From Streptomyces sp. Ru71 (GTDB lineage: Bacteria > Actinomycetota > Actinomycetes > Streptomycetales > Streptomycetaceae): 64,000 bases of DNA. Below, piece by piece: positions 1 through 7,860 of the stretch; the stretch's first letter is position 1; each line of letters begins with the position of its first letter. The notes beneath the pieces are model-generated. The model was given only the letters and a program-made list of their open reading frames with translations, was not told the DNA's origin and did not search any database. The stretch spans positions 27,301-91,300 of the forward strand of contig NZ_PQSS01000025.1 in the NCBI RefSeq assembly GCF_002920535.1, in the 5' to 3' direction. The position numbers were made by a program, and so were the translations under genes.

Positions 1-759
1 GCCGACCTGCTCGCCCGCGGGGCGCACAGCGCCGCGAGCGCACGCGAGGCGGTGGCGGCGAGCGCGCTGACCGTCGTCTGCGTGGTGAACTACGACGCCT
101 CCGACGCGCTCCTGCGCGACGAGGAGGTCACCGCCGCCCTCAAGGGCCGCACCGTGGTGAACCTCTCCGCCGACACCCCGGCGCGGGCCCGGGACACCGC
201 CGACTGGGCCGAGCGGCACGGCATCCGCTACCTGGACGGGGCGATCATGACGCCGGCGCCGAGCATCGGCACCCCGGACGCGGTGTTCCTGCACAGCGGG
301 CCGTCGGCGGTCTACGAGGAGCACCGGCCGGTGCTGGCGGCGCTCGGCGGCACCCACACCCACCTCGGCGAGGACCCGGGCCGGGCCGCCGCCTTCGACG
401 TCGCGCTGCTGGACGTGTTCTGGACGGCGATGGCGGGCTACGCGCACGCCCTCGCCGTGGCCCGGGCGGAGGGCATCACCGGCCGCGAGCTGGCCCCCTT
501 CGCGCAGGGCATCGCGGCGATCCTGCCGCCGCTGTTCGAGGAGTTCGCCCAGAACGCGGACGACGGCACCTACTCGGGCGAGATCAACCCGATCACCTCG
601 GCCGCCTCCACGATGGCGCACGTGGTGCACGCCTCCGAGGAGCACGGCATCGACGCGAGCGTGATGCGGGCGATCGAGGGCCAGGCCCGGCGCGTCATCG
701 GCCTGGGCCACGGCGGCGACGGCTTCATCCGCGTGGCCGAGCTGCTGTCGCGGCGGTAG
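1..759 (+). CDS. NAD(P)-dependent imine reductase-like dehydrogenase, 3' part
   Basis: The frame is open from base 1, so the start and the GxGxxG nucleotide-binding loop lie outside the window; 252 codons are visible. The first ~90 residues are the end of a Rossmann fold (strand VVCVVNY, then VVNLSADTP). The rest is an all-helical dimerisation domain with DVALLDVFW and the closing GHGGDGFIRVAELL. This layout is that of the 6-phosphogluconate dehydrogenase/beta-hydroxyacid dehydrogenase superfamily, and closest to the imine reductase group, which reduces cyclic imines with NADPH. The substrate cannot be read from the sequence. The stop lies 35 bp inside the 3' end of the convergent kinase-fold gene. 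Confidence 0.8.
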   Translation, partial: ADLLARGAHSAASAREAVAASALTVVCVVNYDASDALLRDEEVTAALKGRTVVNLSADTPARARDTADWAERHGIRYLDGAIMTPAPSIGTPDAVFLHSGPSAVYEEHRPVLAALGGTHTHLGEDPGRAAAFDVALLDVFWTAMAGYAHALAVARAEGITGRELAPFAQGIAAILPPLFEEFAQNADDGTYSGEINPITSAASTMAHVVHASEEHGIDASVMRAIEGQARRVIGLGHGGDGFIRVAELLSRR

Positions 760-1909
760 CCGCGCCCGGCGCGGTGTCCGCCTCCCGCCGGGACCAGCGG
801 GTGAGGGCGGCCGCGATCCGCGCCGTTCCCGGGACCGTGTCCAGGCCCAGCGGGGCGGCGGCGGCCACGAGGACACCCCGCAGCCGGAGCGCGCCGTGCA
901 CGACCCGGCGCCAGTGGGCCGGCTCCCCGGGGCCCGGGAGGGTCAGGGCCACCCGGATGACGTCCGTGAAGACGGACTGGGCCCTCTTGAAGTCGATGAG
1001 CGGGCCCAGGTCCCGCTGCCAGCCGCGCGAGCTGCCGGGACGCTCCCGCTCGACCGCCGCCGCCCAGCCGGCCGCGAGCCGGCTCGCCTGCCGTGCCGGG
1101 TAGCGCATGAGGTACAGGTGCGTCGCCAGGTCGTAGAGCGGATCGCCGACCAGGGCCAGTTCCCAGTCGATGGTCCACAGGCGGCCGGTGCGGTCGGCCA
1201 CGAAGTTCTCGCGGTGCAGATCGGCGTGCAGCAGGCAGAACGGGCGCTGCCCGAGCCCGAGGACGTGCTTGCGCAGCCGCTCGAAGGACTCCTCGTCCAG
1301 GCCGAGTTCGGTGAACAGGGCGCCGAACCGGTCGAGATTGCGCCGGTGGACGCGTTCCTCGGCGAAGCGGACCAGCCGCTCAAGGAAGCCGTCGCTGTCC
1401 CCGTTCTCGGGCCGGTCGGCGGCCCGGCAGCGGCGCTTGACCGTGAGCGTCTCCGGGGTCACCACGACCAGCTGGCGGAAGAGGTCGACGATCTGGTCGG
1501 TGAGGTGGTCCGGGACCCGCGTGCCGGACGGGTGCAGGGCGCCCAGCGTCTCGCCCTCCACGAAGCGCTGCAGGCGGAAGCCGTCGACCTCGATGATCTC
1601 CGGGACGCTCGTGATCCGGCCGTGCAGTGCCGTCACCAGCTGGTCCTCGGAGGCGAAGCACCGCCGGTCGAACCAGAGCAGGCCGGCGCGCGGCTCCCGG
1701 CACTTCCAGCGCACCGTCGGCCCGCGGTCGGGACCGGCGGCCAGCGGGAAGACGTAGGTCTCGTGGTGGTGTCCCTGGAGCGGCCCCATGACCAGGTCCC
1801 CGGCACCGCTCATCTCGGCCGCGCGCCGCCACGCGGGGGAAACAGCTTCCGGGGCCATCACCCGTTTTCTTTCGCCGTGAACGCCTTCCGGGGGTGCGGA
1901 AGTGGCCAT
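725..1909 (-). CDS. Aminoglycoside phosphotransferase (APH)-fold kinase
   Basis: The product is 394 aa. The catalytic loop HADLHREN lies near residue 227 and the metal-binding IDWE near residue 247, followed by a short helical tail rich in Ala and Thr. Together these define the APH/choline kinase-like superfamily, which transfers phosphate from ATP to small hydroxylated substrates. The N-terminal lobe is divergent and no resistance-enzyme signature is visible, so an antibiotic substrate should not be assumed. The ATG at 1909 is preceded by a GGAG-type ribosome site; a second ATG 17 codons in is possible. The gene stands alone and overlaps its convergent neighbour by 35 bp. Confidence 0.75.
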   Translation of the reverse strand: MATSAPPEGVHGERKRVMAPEAVSPAWRRAAEMSGAGDLVMGPLQGHHHETYVFPLAAGPDRGPTVRWKCREPRAGLLWFDRRCFASEDQLVTALHGRITSVPEIIEVDGFRLQRFVEGETLGALHPSGTRVPDHLTDQIVDLFRQLVVVTPETLTVKRRCRAADRPENGDSDGFLERLVRFAEERVHRRNLDRFGALFTELGLDEESFERLRKHVLGLGQRPFCLLHADLHRENFVADRTGRLWTIDWELALVGDPLYDLATHLYLMRYPARQASRLAAGWAAAVERERPGSSRGWQRDLGPLIDFKRAQSVFTDVIRVALTLPGPGEPAHWRRVVHGALRLRGVLVAAAAPLGLDTVPGTARIAAALTRWSRREADTAPGAATAATAARPRG

Positions 1910-2029
1910 ACGGTACTCCGCCGGCGGGCCCGTCCGGCGCAGGACGGCGTTCCGCCGCGAACGAGGCTCCCTCCGGGCGACGACCGGGCGCTCACCTGTA
2001 CGAACCGTCCCTGTCCGCGCGGTCCCGGC

Positions 2030-2761
2030 TCACCCCTGGAGCGCCCGCAGCAGCGGTTCCAGGGACCGGGTGACGTGGGTGGCGCCGGCCGACATGAGCA
2101 GGGCGGCCTTGCGGGGGGCGCGGGCGTAGCCGAGGAAGGGCACGCCGGCCTGGGCGGCGGCGTGGTGGTCGGAGGGGGAGTCGCCGATCATCAGGGCGTC
2201 GGCGGGGTCGCAGCCCATGGCGATAAGGGCCCGGTTGAGGCAGTGCGGGTGGGGTTTGAGCAGGTGCAGGTCCTGGGTGCGGCCGTAGACGTGCGGGGTG
2301 AAGCAGGGCAGCAGACCGCGGCCGGTGAGGTAGGTGCCGACGACGCGTGGGGAGTTGTTGGTGGTGATGGCCATCCGTGCGCCCACCGCCGTCCAGGTGC
2401 GTACGAGGGGGTCGGCCCAGGGGGTCGGCATCGCCGAGGAGGCGGCGTGCAGTTCCTCCTTGGTGAGACGTTCCTCCAGTTCGGCGACCAGGTCGCTGCG
2501 GGGGTGGCGGCGGTCCACCGCGCGCAGCACGGCGTGCGGGTCGAGCGACTCGCGCTCGCCGTCGGTGAGCAGCCCGTGCAGGCCCTGGCCCTCCAGCCAC
2601 CGCACCATGTCGTCCGCGACCTTCTCCGCGGGGTGGGAGGCGAACAGCCGGCAGATGGGTCCGTCGAAGTCCCAGAGCACCACGCGTGCCCGGGCGATCA
2701 GTTCGGGCAGCGACCGTGTCTCGTCCGTCGCCGCTCTCGTCCGCGTCGTATCAGGAGTCAC
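2030..2761 (-). CDS. devB: DevB, HAD-superfamily hydrolase downstream of devA
   Basis: The product is 243 aa. It has the haloacid-dehalogenase motif I WDFDGP (nucleophile Asp near residue 31, acid/base Asp near 33), motif II TTNNS, the motif III lysine in LLKPHPH, and motif IV GDSPSDH, giving a Mg-dependent phosphohydrolase of unknown substrate. The GTG start overlaps the devA stop in a GTGA junction, so translation is likely coupled; the longer in-frame start would run into devA. In S. coelicolor devA is co-transcribed with devB, which encodes a putative phosphatase and is involved in aerial development. The assignment rests on this arrangement plus the HAD motifs. It is unrelated to the devB name used for 6-phosphogluconolactonase. 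Confidence 0.8.
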   Translation of the reverse strand: MTPDTTRTRAATDETRSLPELIARARVVLWDFDGPICRLFASHPAEKVADDMVRWLEGQGLHGLLTDGERESLDPHAVLRAVDRRHPRSDLVAELEERLTKEELHAASSAMPTPWADPLVRTWTAVGARMAITTNNSPRVVGTYLTGRGLLPCFTPHVYGRTQDLHLLKPHPHCLNRALIAMGCDPADALMIGDSPSDHHAAAQAGVPFLGYARAPRKAALLMSAGATHVTRSLEPLLRALQG

Positions 2762-3612
2762 GAGGAGAGTGTCAGGTCCGTGGTGATGGTTTCCCAGAGG
2801 GCGTCGAACCACTTCTGGGATTCGGCCACGAACGCCGCGTCCCTTCTGCTGCTGCGGCTCTCGAAGGAGAACAGCAGGGACTTCGAGCCCAGCGCGTCGT
2901 ACATGTCCAGCATCTGGCCCACGTACTCCTCCTCGCGCCGGGTGAGGACGTAGTAGCCCATCAGCGCCTCCTGCGCGTTGAGCAGGTACAGCTTGACCGG
3001 CGGGGTGAAGGTCAGCGCGCGGAAGGTGACGCGGACGTCGATGCCGTGGGTGGCGCGCAGGGCGGACAGGTTGTGCTGGAGCACCTGGCCCTGGGCGTTG
3101 CGCATCGCCAGCCAGCGCTCGTGCACGGAGTCGTCGTCGCCCTCGACCGCGACGGGGAAGGCGAGGTTGATGTTCCGGGAGGGCAGCAGGACGCGGACGT
3201 CGACCGACTGCGGGCGGATGCGGCCCTCGTGGATCAGGCGCAGCGGCTCGGCGAGGGCGAGCATGAAGGTCTCGGCGGTGTGGGAGACCACGTCGATACG
3301 GACCCGGGGTGCGGTGAAGGCCTCGACCAGCCGGGGTGCCAGGGCGACCATCGTCGGCTGGGGTTCCTCCAGGGCCGCGGGTGGTTCGGCGATCCGTGGC
3401 GGGCTGCCCTTGCTGACGTTGGTCAGCAGCCCGTCCTCCTGGAGGGCGCGCAGGGCCTGGCGCACGGCGCCGCGCTCCACGCCGAACTCCTCCGCCAGCT
3501 CGGCCTGGGTGGGCAGGCGGTCGCCCGCCTTGAGGTCGCCGCCGCGGATGCGTTCGCGCAGGGTGTCGGCGATCTGCTGGGGCGTGAACCGTCGGCTGCC
3601 GTTCACTGCCAC
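2758..3612 (-). CDS. devA: DevA, GntR-family developmental regulator
   Basis: The product is 284 aa from a GTG at 3612, chosen because AGGAGA lies 8 nt upstream; in-frame TTG/GTG codons reach back to 3633. Residues ~8-70 form a winged helix of GntR type (LPTQAELAEEFGVERGAVRQAL, split here as LPTQAELAEEF and GVERGAVRQAL). The rest is a long effector/oligomerisation domain without the usual FadR histidines. The neighbouring HAD gene, the small membrane gene and a paralogue match the devA-devB/devE locus of S. coelicolor, where DevA is needed for proper aerial hyphae and represses its own gene. Palindromes upstream (3639-3729) are candidate operators. Identity to the ~299-aa paralogue at 3971-4870 extends along the whole protein. 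Confidence 0.85.
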   Translation of the reverse strand: MAVNGSRRFTPQQIADTLRERIRGGDLKAGDRLPTQAELAEEFGVERGAVRQALRALQEDGLLTNVSKGSPPRIAEPPAALEEPQPTMVALAPRLVEAFTAPRVRIDVVSHTAETFMLALAEPLRLIHEGRIRPQSVDVRVLLPSRNINLAFPVAVEGDDDSVHERWLAMRNAQGQVLQHNLSALRATHGIDVRVTFRALTFTPPVKLYLLNAQEALMGYYVLTRREEEYVGQMLDMYDALGSKSLLFSFESRSSRRDAAFVAESQKWFDALWETITTDLTLSS

Positions 3613-3638
3613 GTTCTCCTGGGTCACGACCAAACGCT

Positions 3639-3667
3639 ACAACTCCAATCCATCTAGAGGGAGTTGT
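3639..3667. promoter_or_regulatory. Inverted repeat upstream of devA
   Basis: ACAACTCC (3639-3646) and GGAGTTGT (3660-3667) form a perfect 8-bp inverted repeat with a 13-bp spacer, 27 bp upstream of the devA start. It carries the same CAACT/AGTTG core as the palindrome at 3715-3729, so it may be a second half-site pair for the same regulator. Confidence 0.45.
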
Positions 3668-3681
3668 TTGTGACTTGTTTA

Positions 3682-3695
3682 TTGGTCATGACCAA
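3682..3695. promoter_or_regulatory. Perfect 14-bp palindrome of FadR-type in devA promoter region
   Basis: TTGGTCATGACCAA is fully self-complementary. TGGTC...GACCA is the classical operator pattern for the FadR branch of GntR regulators. An imperfect copy, TTGGTCGTGACCCA, is readable on the minus strand at 3620-3633, between this site and the chosen devA start. Position and sequence suggest autoregulation by DevA; binding is inferred, not shown. Confidence 0.5.
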
Positions 3696-3714
3696 GCGGG
3701 GACAACTTATACAG

Positions 3715-3729
3715 AGTTGGTTGCCAACT
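3715..3729. promoter_or_regulatory. AGTTGG-TTG-CCAACT palindrome, devA side
   Basis: This is a 6-3-6 palindrome 103 bp upstream of devA and 58 bp before the small membrane gene. The same element, differing only in the centre, recurs at 4958-4972 upstream of devE and is also preceded by TACAG-like sequence. Its presence in both paralogues' upstream regions and nowhere else that I found makes it a candidate DevA/DevE operator. Confidence 0.5.
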
Positions 3730-3786
3730 TCTCCGAGTTGGCGGACGGTTTGCCTCCGCCGACGGCCGCCCGAAGGAGGAACCACC

Positions 3787-3981
3787 GTGCCCGTTCTCCC
3801 TCTCCTGTGCACCCTGTTCGTCGTCGGCGTGGAACAGACCGTCCAGTGGCGCTACGGCACCGCCGGCGCCCTCGGCCTGCTGCTGCTCAGCGTCGGCATC
3901 AAGGCCCGCAGGCCGGCCATGAGCTCGGCCGGAGCCGTGGTGCTCGCCCTGCTGGTCGCGAGCCCGGCGCTCAGCTCGTGA
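3787..3981 (+). CDS. Small membrane protein between devA and devE
   Basis: The product is 64 aa from a GTG at 3787, preceded by a strong AAGGAGG 6 nt upstream; the reading frame is open further upstream but without ribosome site. Two hydrophobic segments are seen (about residues 2-14 and 21-38, then 46-62), so two or three membrane passes with a short basic KARRP loop. The 3' end overlaps the convergent devE stop by 11 bp. I do not recognise a domain. The S. coelicolor dev locus also has a small gene between the two regulators, so co-regulation with devA/devE is plausible. Confidence 0.7.
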   Translation: MPVLPLLCTLFVVGVEQTVQWRYGTAGALGLLLLSVGIKARRPAMSSAGAVVLALLVASPALSS

Positions 3982-4870
3982 GCACCAGCTCGGAACTGAT
4001 CGTCTCCCACAGCGCGTCGAACCAGGCGCACGACTGCTCCACGAACGCCGTGTCGCGCGGCCCCGTCCCCCGCGCGAAGGCGAACAGCGTCGAGCGGGTG
4101 CCCACCGCGTCGTACAGCTGGAGCCGCTGATGGTCGATCTCGGCCTCCCGGCGCAGGGGCGTGTAGTACGCGAACAGCGCCTGCGCGCCGTTGAGCAGGT
4201 ACAGCTTGACCGGCGGGGTGAAGGGCAGCGCGCGGAAGGTGACGTGCACGTCGATGCCGTGCGTGGCGCGCAGCGCCAGCAGGTTGTGCCGGAGCACCTG
4301 GCCCTGGGCGTTGCGCTGGGCCAGCCAGCGCCGGTGCAGCCGGCCGTCGGCCGCCGGGTCGACCGGCGCCGGGAAAGCCAGTTCGATATGGCGGCTGGGC
4401 AGCAGGATCCGTACGTCGATCTTGGCCGGTTCCAGACGCCCCGCGTGGATCAGCCGCAGCGGCTCGCCGAGGGCGAGCGTGAGGGAGACCGCGGTCAGGC
4501 ACAGCGCGTCGATCTCCACGTGGGGGGCGGCGAAGGCCTGCGCGATGCGCGGCGCGAGCGCCACCATGGTCGGCTGCGGCGGCGCCGCGGGGCCCGGGTG
4601 CGCTCCGCCGTCGGGTGCGACGGTCGCCGGGCTGCCCCGGCAGACGCCGGTCAGCAGGTGCTCGTCCCGCAGGACGCGCAGGGCCTGGCGGACGGTGCCG
4701 CGCTCGACGCCGAACTCCTCGGCGAGGGCGGCCTGGGTGGGCATGCGCTGACCGGGCCGCAGCAGCCCGGACCTGATCCGGGCGCGCAGCGCGTCGGCCA
4801 CCTCGTGATGTGACGGTTGTGGCCGCTGGGGCCTGTTCCGCCCAGGGGCGGCGGCGTGTTCCGGGTCCAC
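3971..4870 (-). CDS. devE: DevE, GntR-family paralogue of DevA
   Basis: The product is 299 aa from a GTG at 4870; a TTG at 4885 is possible. It has the same architecture as DevA: winged helix near residues 20-85 (MPTQAALAEEFGVERGTVRQ) followed by a long C-terminal domain sharing TMVALAPR, GEPLRLIHAGR, RILLPSR, RNAQGQVL, ATHGIDV and FTPPVKLYLLN with DevA. A His- and Pro-rich N-terminal extension is specific to this copy. In S. coelicolor devA and devE arose by duplication and have separate developmental roles. It is transcribed in the same direction as devA with the small membrane gene between them. Confidence 0.82.
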   Translation of the reverse strand: MDPEHAAAPGRNRPQRPQPSHHEVADALRARIRSGLLRPGQRMPTQAALAEEFGVERGTVRQALRVLRDEHLLTGVCRGSPATVAPDGGAHPGPAAPPQPTMVALAPRIAQAFAAPHVEIDALCLTAVSLTLALGEPLRLIHAGRLEPAKIDVRILLPSRHIELAFPAPVDPAADGRLHRRWLAQRNAQGQVLRHNLLALRATHGIDVHVTFRALPFTPPVKLYLLNGAQALFAYYTPLRREAEIDHQRLQLYDAVGTRSTLFAFARGTGPRDTAFVEQSCAWFDALWETISSELVLTS

Positions 4871-4957
4871 AGCCGAACGGTACAACTTCTCGCCATCTTG
4901 CGGCAGTTCAGCGACAGGTGGTTATGAGCCGCTTCCAAGTGGAGATAAGTACAGTGA

Positions 4958-4972
4958 AGTTGGTCGCCAACT
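4958..4972. promoter_or_regulatory. AGTTGG-TCG-CCAACT palindrome, devE side
   Basis: This 6-3-6 palindrome lies 88 bp upstream of the devE start and matches the devA-side element at 3715-3729 in both arms. A TACAGTGA run precedes it, as TACAGA precedes the other copy. Confidence 0.5.
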
Positions 4973-5020
4973 CGAAGGACATGGTCAAGCTTCTCAAGGG
5001 TTGGCCAGCACACTTCCGGC

Positions 5021-5053
5021 CGGGCTCCCTTCCGGAGGGGAGCCGGGAGCCCG
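5021..5053 (+). other. Overlapping alternative hairpins
   Basis: CGGGCTCCC (5021-5029) pairs with GGGAGCCCG (5045-5053). The same left arm GGCTCCC (5023-5029) can instead pair with GGGAGCC (5038-5044). The two stems exclude each other. A 26-codon ORF (ATG 4981 to TGA 5061, no clear ribosome site) spans them. No gene follows on the plus strand, so it may simply be a terminator. Confidence 0.35.
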
Positions 5054-5142
5054 ATCGGTGAGCAGCACCACCGCACAACAACCACAACCGCACAGCGCTA
5101 CGGATGCGCGCACACCCGTCGCCGGCAGAAGGGAGCAGGGTC

Positions 5143-6399
5143 TCAGAACATGTCCGGGCACCACGGTCGCCGGGACGTACGCAGCAGGGCGTCGGCCTCA
5201 CGGGCGGCGCCCGCTCGTTCTTCCCGCACCCGGCCCAGCGCCGCCAGCCGCACCGCCGAGTCGTCCCCCAGCCACAGCGTCGCCAGCTCCCCCACCTCCA
5301 GGGTGAGGTCGGCGGCCCGCGACGTCGGCTCCACCGACGCCCCCTGCGGCGAGGCGTCCAGCAGATACCGCCCGCCGGTGAGCCCGGCCGGGTCCACGAC
5401 GTCGAGCACCAGGGCCCCGGTCCCCTCGTACCCCCGCGCCCCGAGAGCCCGTACGACGTCCAGCAGCCGCACCCACAGCCAGTCCGCCTGCGAGGTGATC
5501 CGGGCCGCGCGCGGGTCCGGCAGCAGATGCGGAAGCAGGTCGTCGGGGGCCCGGTAGCCGCTCTTGACCCGCGCGACCCAGTCGATCGAGCACAGGAAGT
5601 GCCACAGGGCGCGCTCGGCGGCCGGGGTGGTGGCGATCAGCCCGCGCACGGTCGCCGTGTTCAGCGGCTGCTTGGCGTCCCCCCACGTGTCGTCGCACTC
5701 GTACGTCACCAGCCCCTCGACCTCACCGCCGGCCGAGCGGTAGACGGCGTGGAAGGGCTCGGTCCATGGCTCGTTGAAGCGCACCGCACCGGTGGCCACC
5801 TGCCACCACAGCTCGTCCCGGCTCACGGCGCCCGGCTGGGCGCGGCGCAGCCGCTCGTGCAGTTCGGGCCCGAACTTGCGGACGTCCTCGCCGTCCACGA
5901 GGTCGACCCGGCCGCCGTCGTCCGGTCCGGCCCGGCGCGGGTCGAGACCGGTGCGGGGCACGTCGACCGTCCACTCGGCCGCCGTGGTCGCCGGGCCGAA
6001 GCCGTAGCGGCCGTAGATCGGGTACTCGGCGGCGATCAGCGTGGCCACGACGTCACCGCGCTCCTTCGCCGCCGCCAGGTCCCTGGCCATCATCCGGGTG
6101 AGCAGTCCGCGGCGGCGGTGCGTGGCGCTGACGGTGACGTTGGAGACGGCGTCGGCCGGCACGGTTCCTCCGCCGACGGCCGTGAGCTCCTGCGCGAAGG
6201 ACCGGAAGGTGGCCACGCAGCGGCCCGAGTCGAAGGCCCCCAGCAGCCGCCCCGGCGCGAAGGTGCGCCGACGCGCCCGGAGGATCTCCGGCGAGAGGGT
6301 CGGCGGCCGCAGGAAGCCGGTGTTCATCGCCCGCTGCCAGTCAGCGAACTCCCCCTCGGTGATGGGCCGGACGTCGATGTCGGAGGCGCTGTGACTCAT
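5143..6399 (-). CDS. Eis-family N-acetyltransferase
   Basis: The product is 418 aa from the ATG at 6399. It has a GNAT acetyl-CoA fold at the N-terminus (NVTVSATHRRRGLLTRMM is the pyrophosphate-binding stretch, near residues 87-104), then a second degenerate GNAT domain and a sterol-carrier-like C-terminal domain, the three-part layout of Eis/UPF0256 proteins. The tyrosine in PIYGRYGF corresponds to the general acid of Eis, and the protein ends in Phe, as in Eis where the terminal carboxylate is the catalytic base. The substrate is unknown; Eis enzymes acetylate aminoglycosides and lysines. The gene stands alone between devE and rsiG. Confidence 0.82.
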   Translation of the reverse strand: MSHSASDIDVRPITEGEFADWQRAMNTGFLRPPTLSPEILRARRRTFAPGRLLGAFDSGRCVATFRSFAQELTAVGGGTVPADAVSNVTVSATHRRRGLLTRMMARDLAAAKERGDVVATLIAAEYPIYGRYGFGPATTAAEWTVDVPRTGLDPRRAGPDDGGRVDLVDGEDVRKFGPELHERLRRAQPGAVSRDELWWQVATGAVRFNEPWTEPFHAVYRSAGGEVEGLVTYECDDTWGDAKQPLNTATVRGLIATTPAAERALWHFLCSIDWVARVKSGYRAPDDLLPHLLPDPRAARITSQADWLWVRLLDVVRALGARGYEGTGALVLDVVDPAGLTGGRYLLDASPQGASVEPTSRAADLTLEVGELATLWLGDDSAVRLAALGRVREERAGAAREADALLRTSRRPWCPDMF

Positions 6400-6474
6400 G
6401 GGGCCACGGTAGGCCGGACACGGTGAGGTGTCGCGCGGATTTCGCGGGCCCGGCCACCGCCTCACCCGGGGCCG

Positions 6475-7155
6475 TCACATCAGGAGGTCGTCGACCTGCG
6501 CTTCCCCCTCGCGGTACCGCCGGGCGATCTCCGCGCTGCAGTCGTCCGTGGTGCGCTGCAGCAGCTGCCGGCGGCGGGAGACCTGCTGCTCGTAGCCCAC
6601 CAGGCGGGCCATCGCCTCGTTCAGCTCGCTGTCGGTGCGCGCCGTCAGGTCCGACAGCTCGACCTCGGCGAGCATCTCGGCGGCCAGCAGCCGGTACTCC
6701 TCACTGTGCGGGGTGCCCACGGTGACATGGCGGGCGGAGGAGCGTTGCCGGGCCGGGGCGTCGGTGAGGATCTCCGACAGCCGCTCCACCACGGACGGCT
6801 CGCCCACCGCCACCACGGACGCCGGCGCGCGCCGCGTCAGCTCCGCGCGCAGGATGTCGATCCGCCCCTGCAGCAGGCGCCGTACGTAACTGAGGTCCGC
6901 CTCGTCGCGCTGGGCGTCGCGGCGCAGGACGCGCAGCTCCGGCAGGCTCAGCTCGGCCAGCTCCTGCCCCTGGGGGTAGACCCTGCCCGCAGAGCCCGGG
7001 GAAGGCTCGGCGGGCGGCCTCGGCCCGTTCGGACCGTGGGTTCGCTGCACGGGCGGCCGCGGGGCCGTCGTGTCCACCCCGCACGCGGACGTGGTCTCCG
7101 TCCCGCGCGCGGCTGTGACAGCCCCGGGCTGCTGCCCGGTACTCGGTGTGCTCAT
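6475..7155 (-). CDS. rsiG: RsiG, c-di-GMP-dependent anti-sigma-WhiG factor
   Basis: The product is 226 aa with a Pro-rich disordered N-terminus (1-60) and then a long helical hairpin. Both c-di-GMP motifs E-x3-S-x2-R-x3-Q-x3-D are intact: E85/S89/R92/Q96/D100 in the first helix and E189/S193/R196/Q200/D204 in the second. In Streptomyces RsiG, loaded with a c-di-GMP dimer, sequesters the sporulation sigma factor WhiG and so delays sporulation. The pair of motifs is unique enough to make the call nearly certain. The start ATG at 7155 is followed on the other side by dtd, transcribed divergently. Confidence 0.93.
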   Translation of the reverse strand: MSTPSTGQQPGAVTAARGTETTSACGVDTTAPRPPVQRTHGPNGPRPPAEPSPGSAGRVYPQGQELAELSLPELRVLRRDAQRDEADLSYVRRLLQGRIDILRAELTRRAPASVVAVGEPSVVERLSEILTDAPARQRSSARHVTVGTPHSEEYRLLAAEMLAEVELSDLTARTDSELNEAMARLVGYEQQVSRRRQLLQRTTDDCSAEIARRYREGEAQVDDLLM

Positions 7156-7312
7156 GTGCCTCTACCGTCCCCTCGACCGGCGTGTGGCGCCATCGTGCCA
7201 CCCCGCGTGGCCGCTATGTGACCGAGTGCCCCCGAACGGCCCCAGATGGCGGGATTGGGACCGAAAATGGGCCCCGTCCGGAGTCCGGCCGGCGGCCCGG
7301 CATGATGGTCGT

Positions 7313-7738
7313 ATGCGTGCAGTGGTGCAGAGGGTGGACGGCGCGAGCGTCGTCGTGGACGGCGAGACGGTGGGCGAGATCAAGGGCGAGGGGCTGTGCG
7401 TCCTCGTCGGCGTCACCCACGAGGACACCAAGGAGAAGGCGGCCCAGCTGGCCCGCAAACTGTGGTCGGTGCGGATGCTGCACGACGAGAAGTCGTGCAG
7501 CGACATCGACGCCCCGCTGCTCGTCATCAGCCAGTTCACCCTCTACGGCGACGCCCGCAAGGGCCGCCGCCCCACCTGGAACGCGGCCGCTCCCGGCGAC
7601 GTCGCCGAGCCGCTGGTGGACGAGGTCGTCGCCCGGCTGCGCGCGCTCGGCGCGACGGTGGCCACGGGCCGCTTCGGCGCGCGGATGCGGGTGTCCCTGA
7701 CGAACGACGGCCCGTTCACGGTGCTCATCGAGGTCTAG
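7313..7738 (+). CDS. dtd: D-aminoacyl-tRNA deacylase
   Basis: The product is 141 aa, the usual family length. It begins MRAVVQRVDGASV as in DTD proteins, has the catalytic-site segment SQFTLYGDARKGRRP, and ends NDGPFTVLIEV, the Gly-cisPro motif (NDGPVT in most homologues; Phe replaces Val here). DTD hydrolyses D-aminoacyl- and Gly-mischarged tRNA in the cytosol. The ATG at 7313 is chosen because homology starts there; upstream frame is not conserved-looking. It is divergent from rsiG. Confidence 0.93.
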   Translation: MRAVVQRVDGASVVVDGETVGEIKGEGLCVLVGVTHEDTKEKAAQLARKLWSVRMLHDEKSCSDIDAPLLVISQFTLYGDARKGRRPTWNAAAPGDVAEPLVDEVVARLRALGATVATGRFGARMRVSLTNDGPFTVLIEV

Positions 7739-7785
7739 GGGGTGTCTCGTCGCTCAGGCCGGATCAGGGAGCGGCGAGACACCCC
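7739..7785 (+). terminator. Terminator after dtd
   Basis: GGGGTGTCTCG (7739-7749) pairs with CGAGACACCCC (7775-7785) starting directly at the dtd stop. No U-tract follows, as is usual in Streptomyces. It could also serve the convergent ygfZ gene. Confidence 0.7.
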
Positions 7786-7860
7786 CCAGGCCCCGACGCC
7801 GGGACGATCCGGACGACGGGCCTCGGCCCGGCCGAGGCCCGCTGCCTGGCCGGAAACCGT

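Noticed and set aside
725..1909. Antibiotic resistance by the APH-fold protein
   Set aside because: Fold motifs alone do not show aminoglycoside specificity and no resistance context is present.
5058..5306. Plus-strand GTG frame starting SSTTAQQPQPHSA
   Set aside because: The first 30 residues look protein-like, but the frame then runs through the Eis-like gene in antisense and has no domain; at most a relic.
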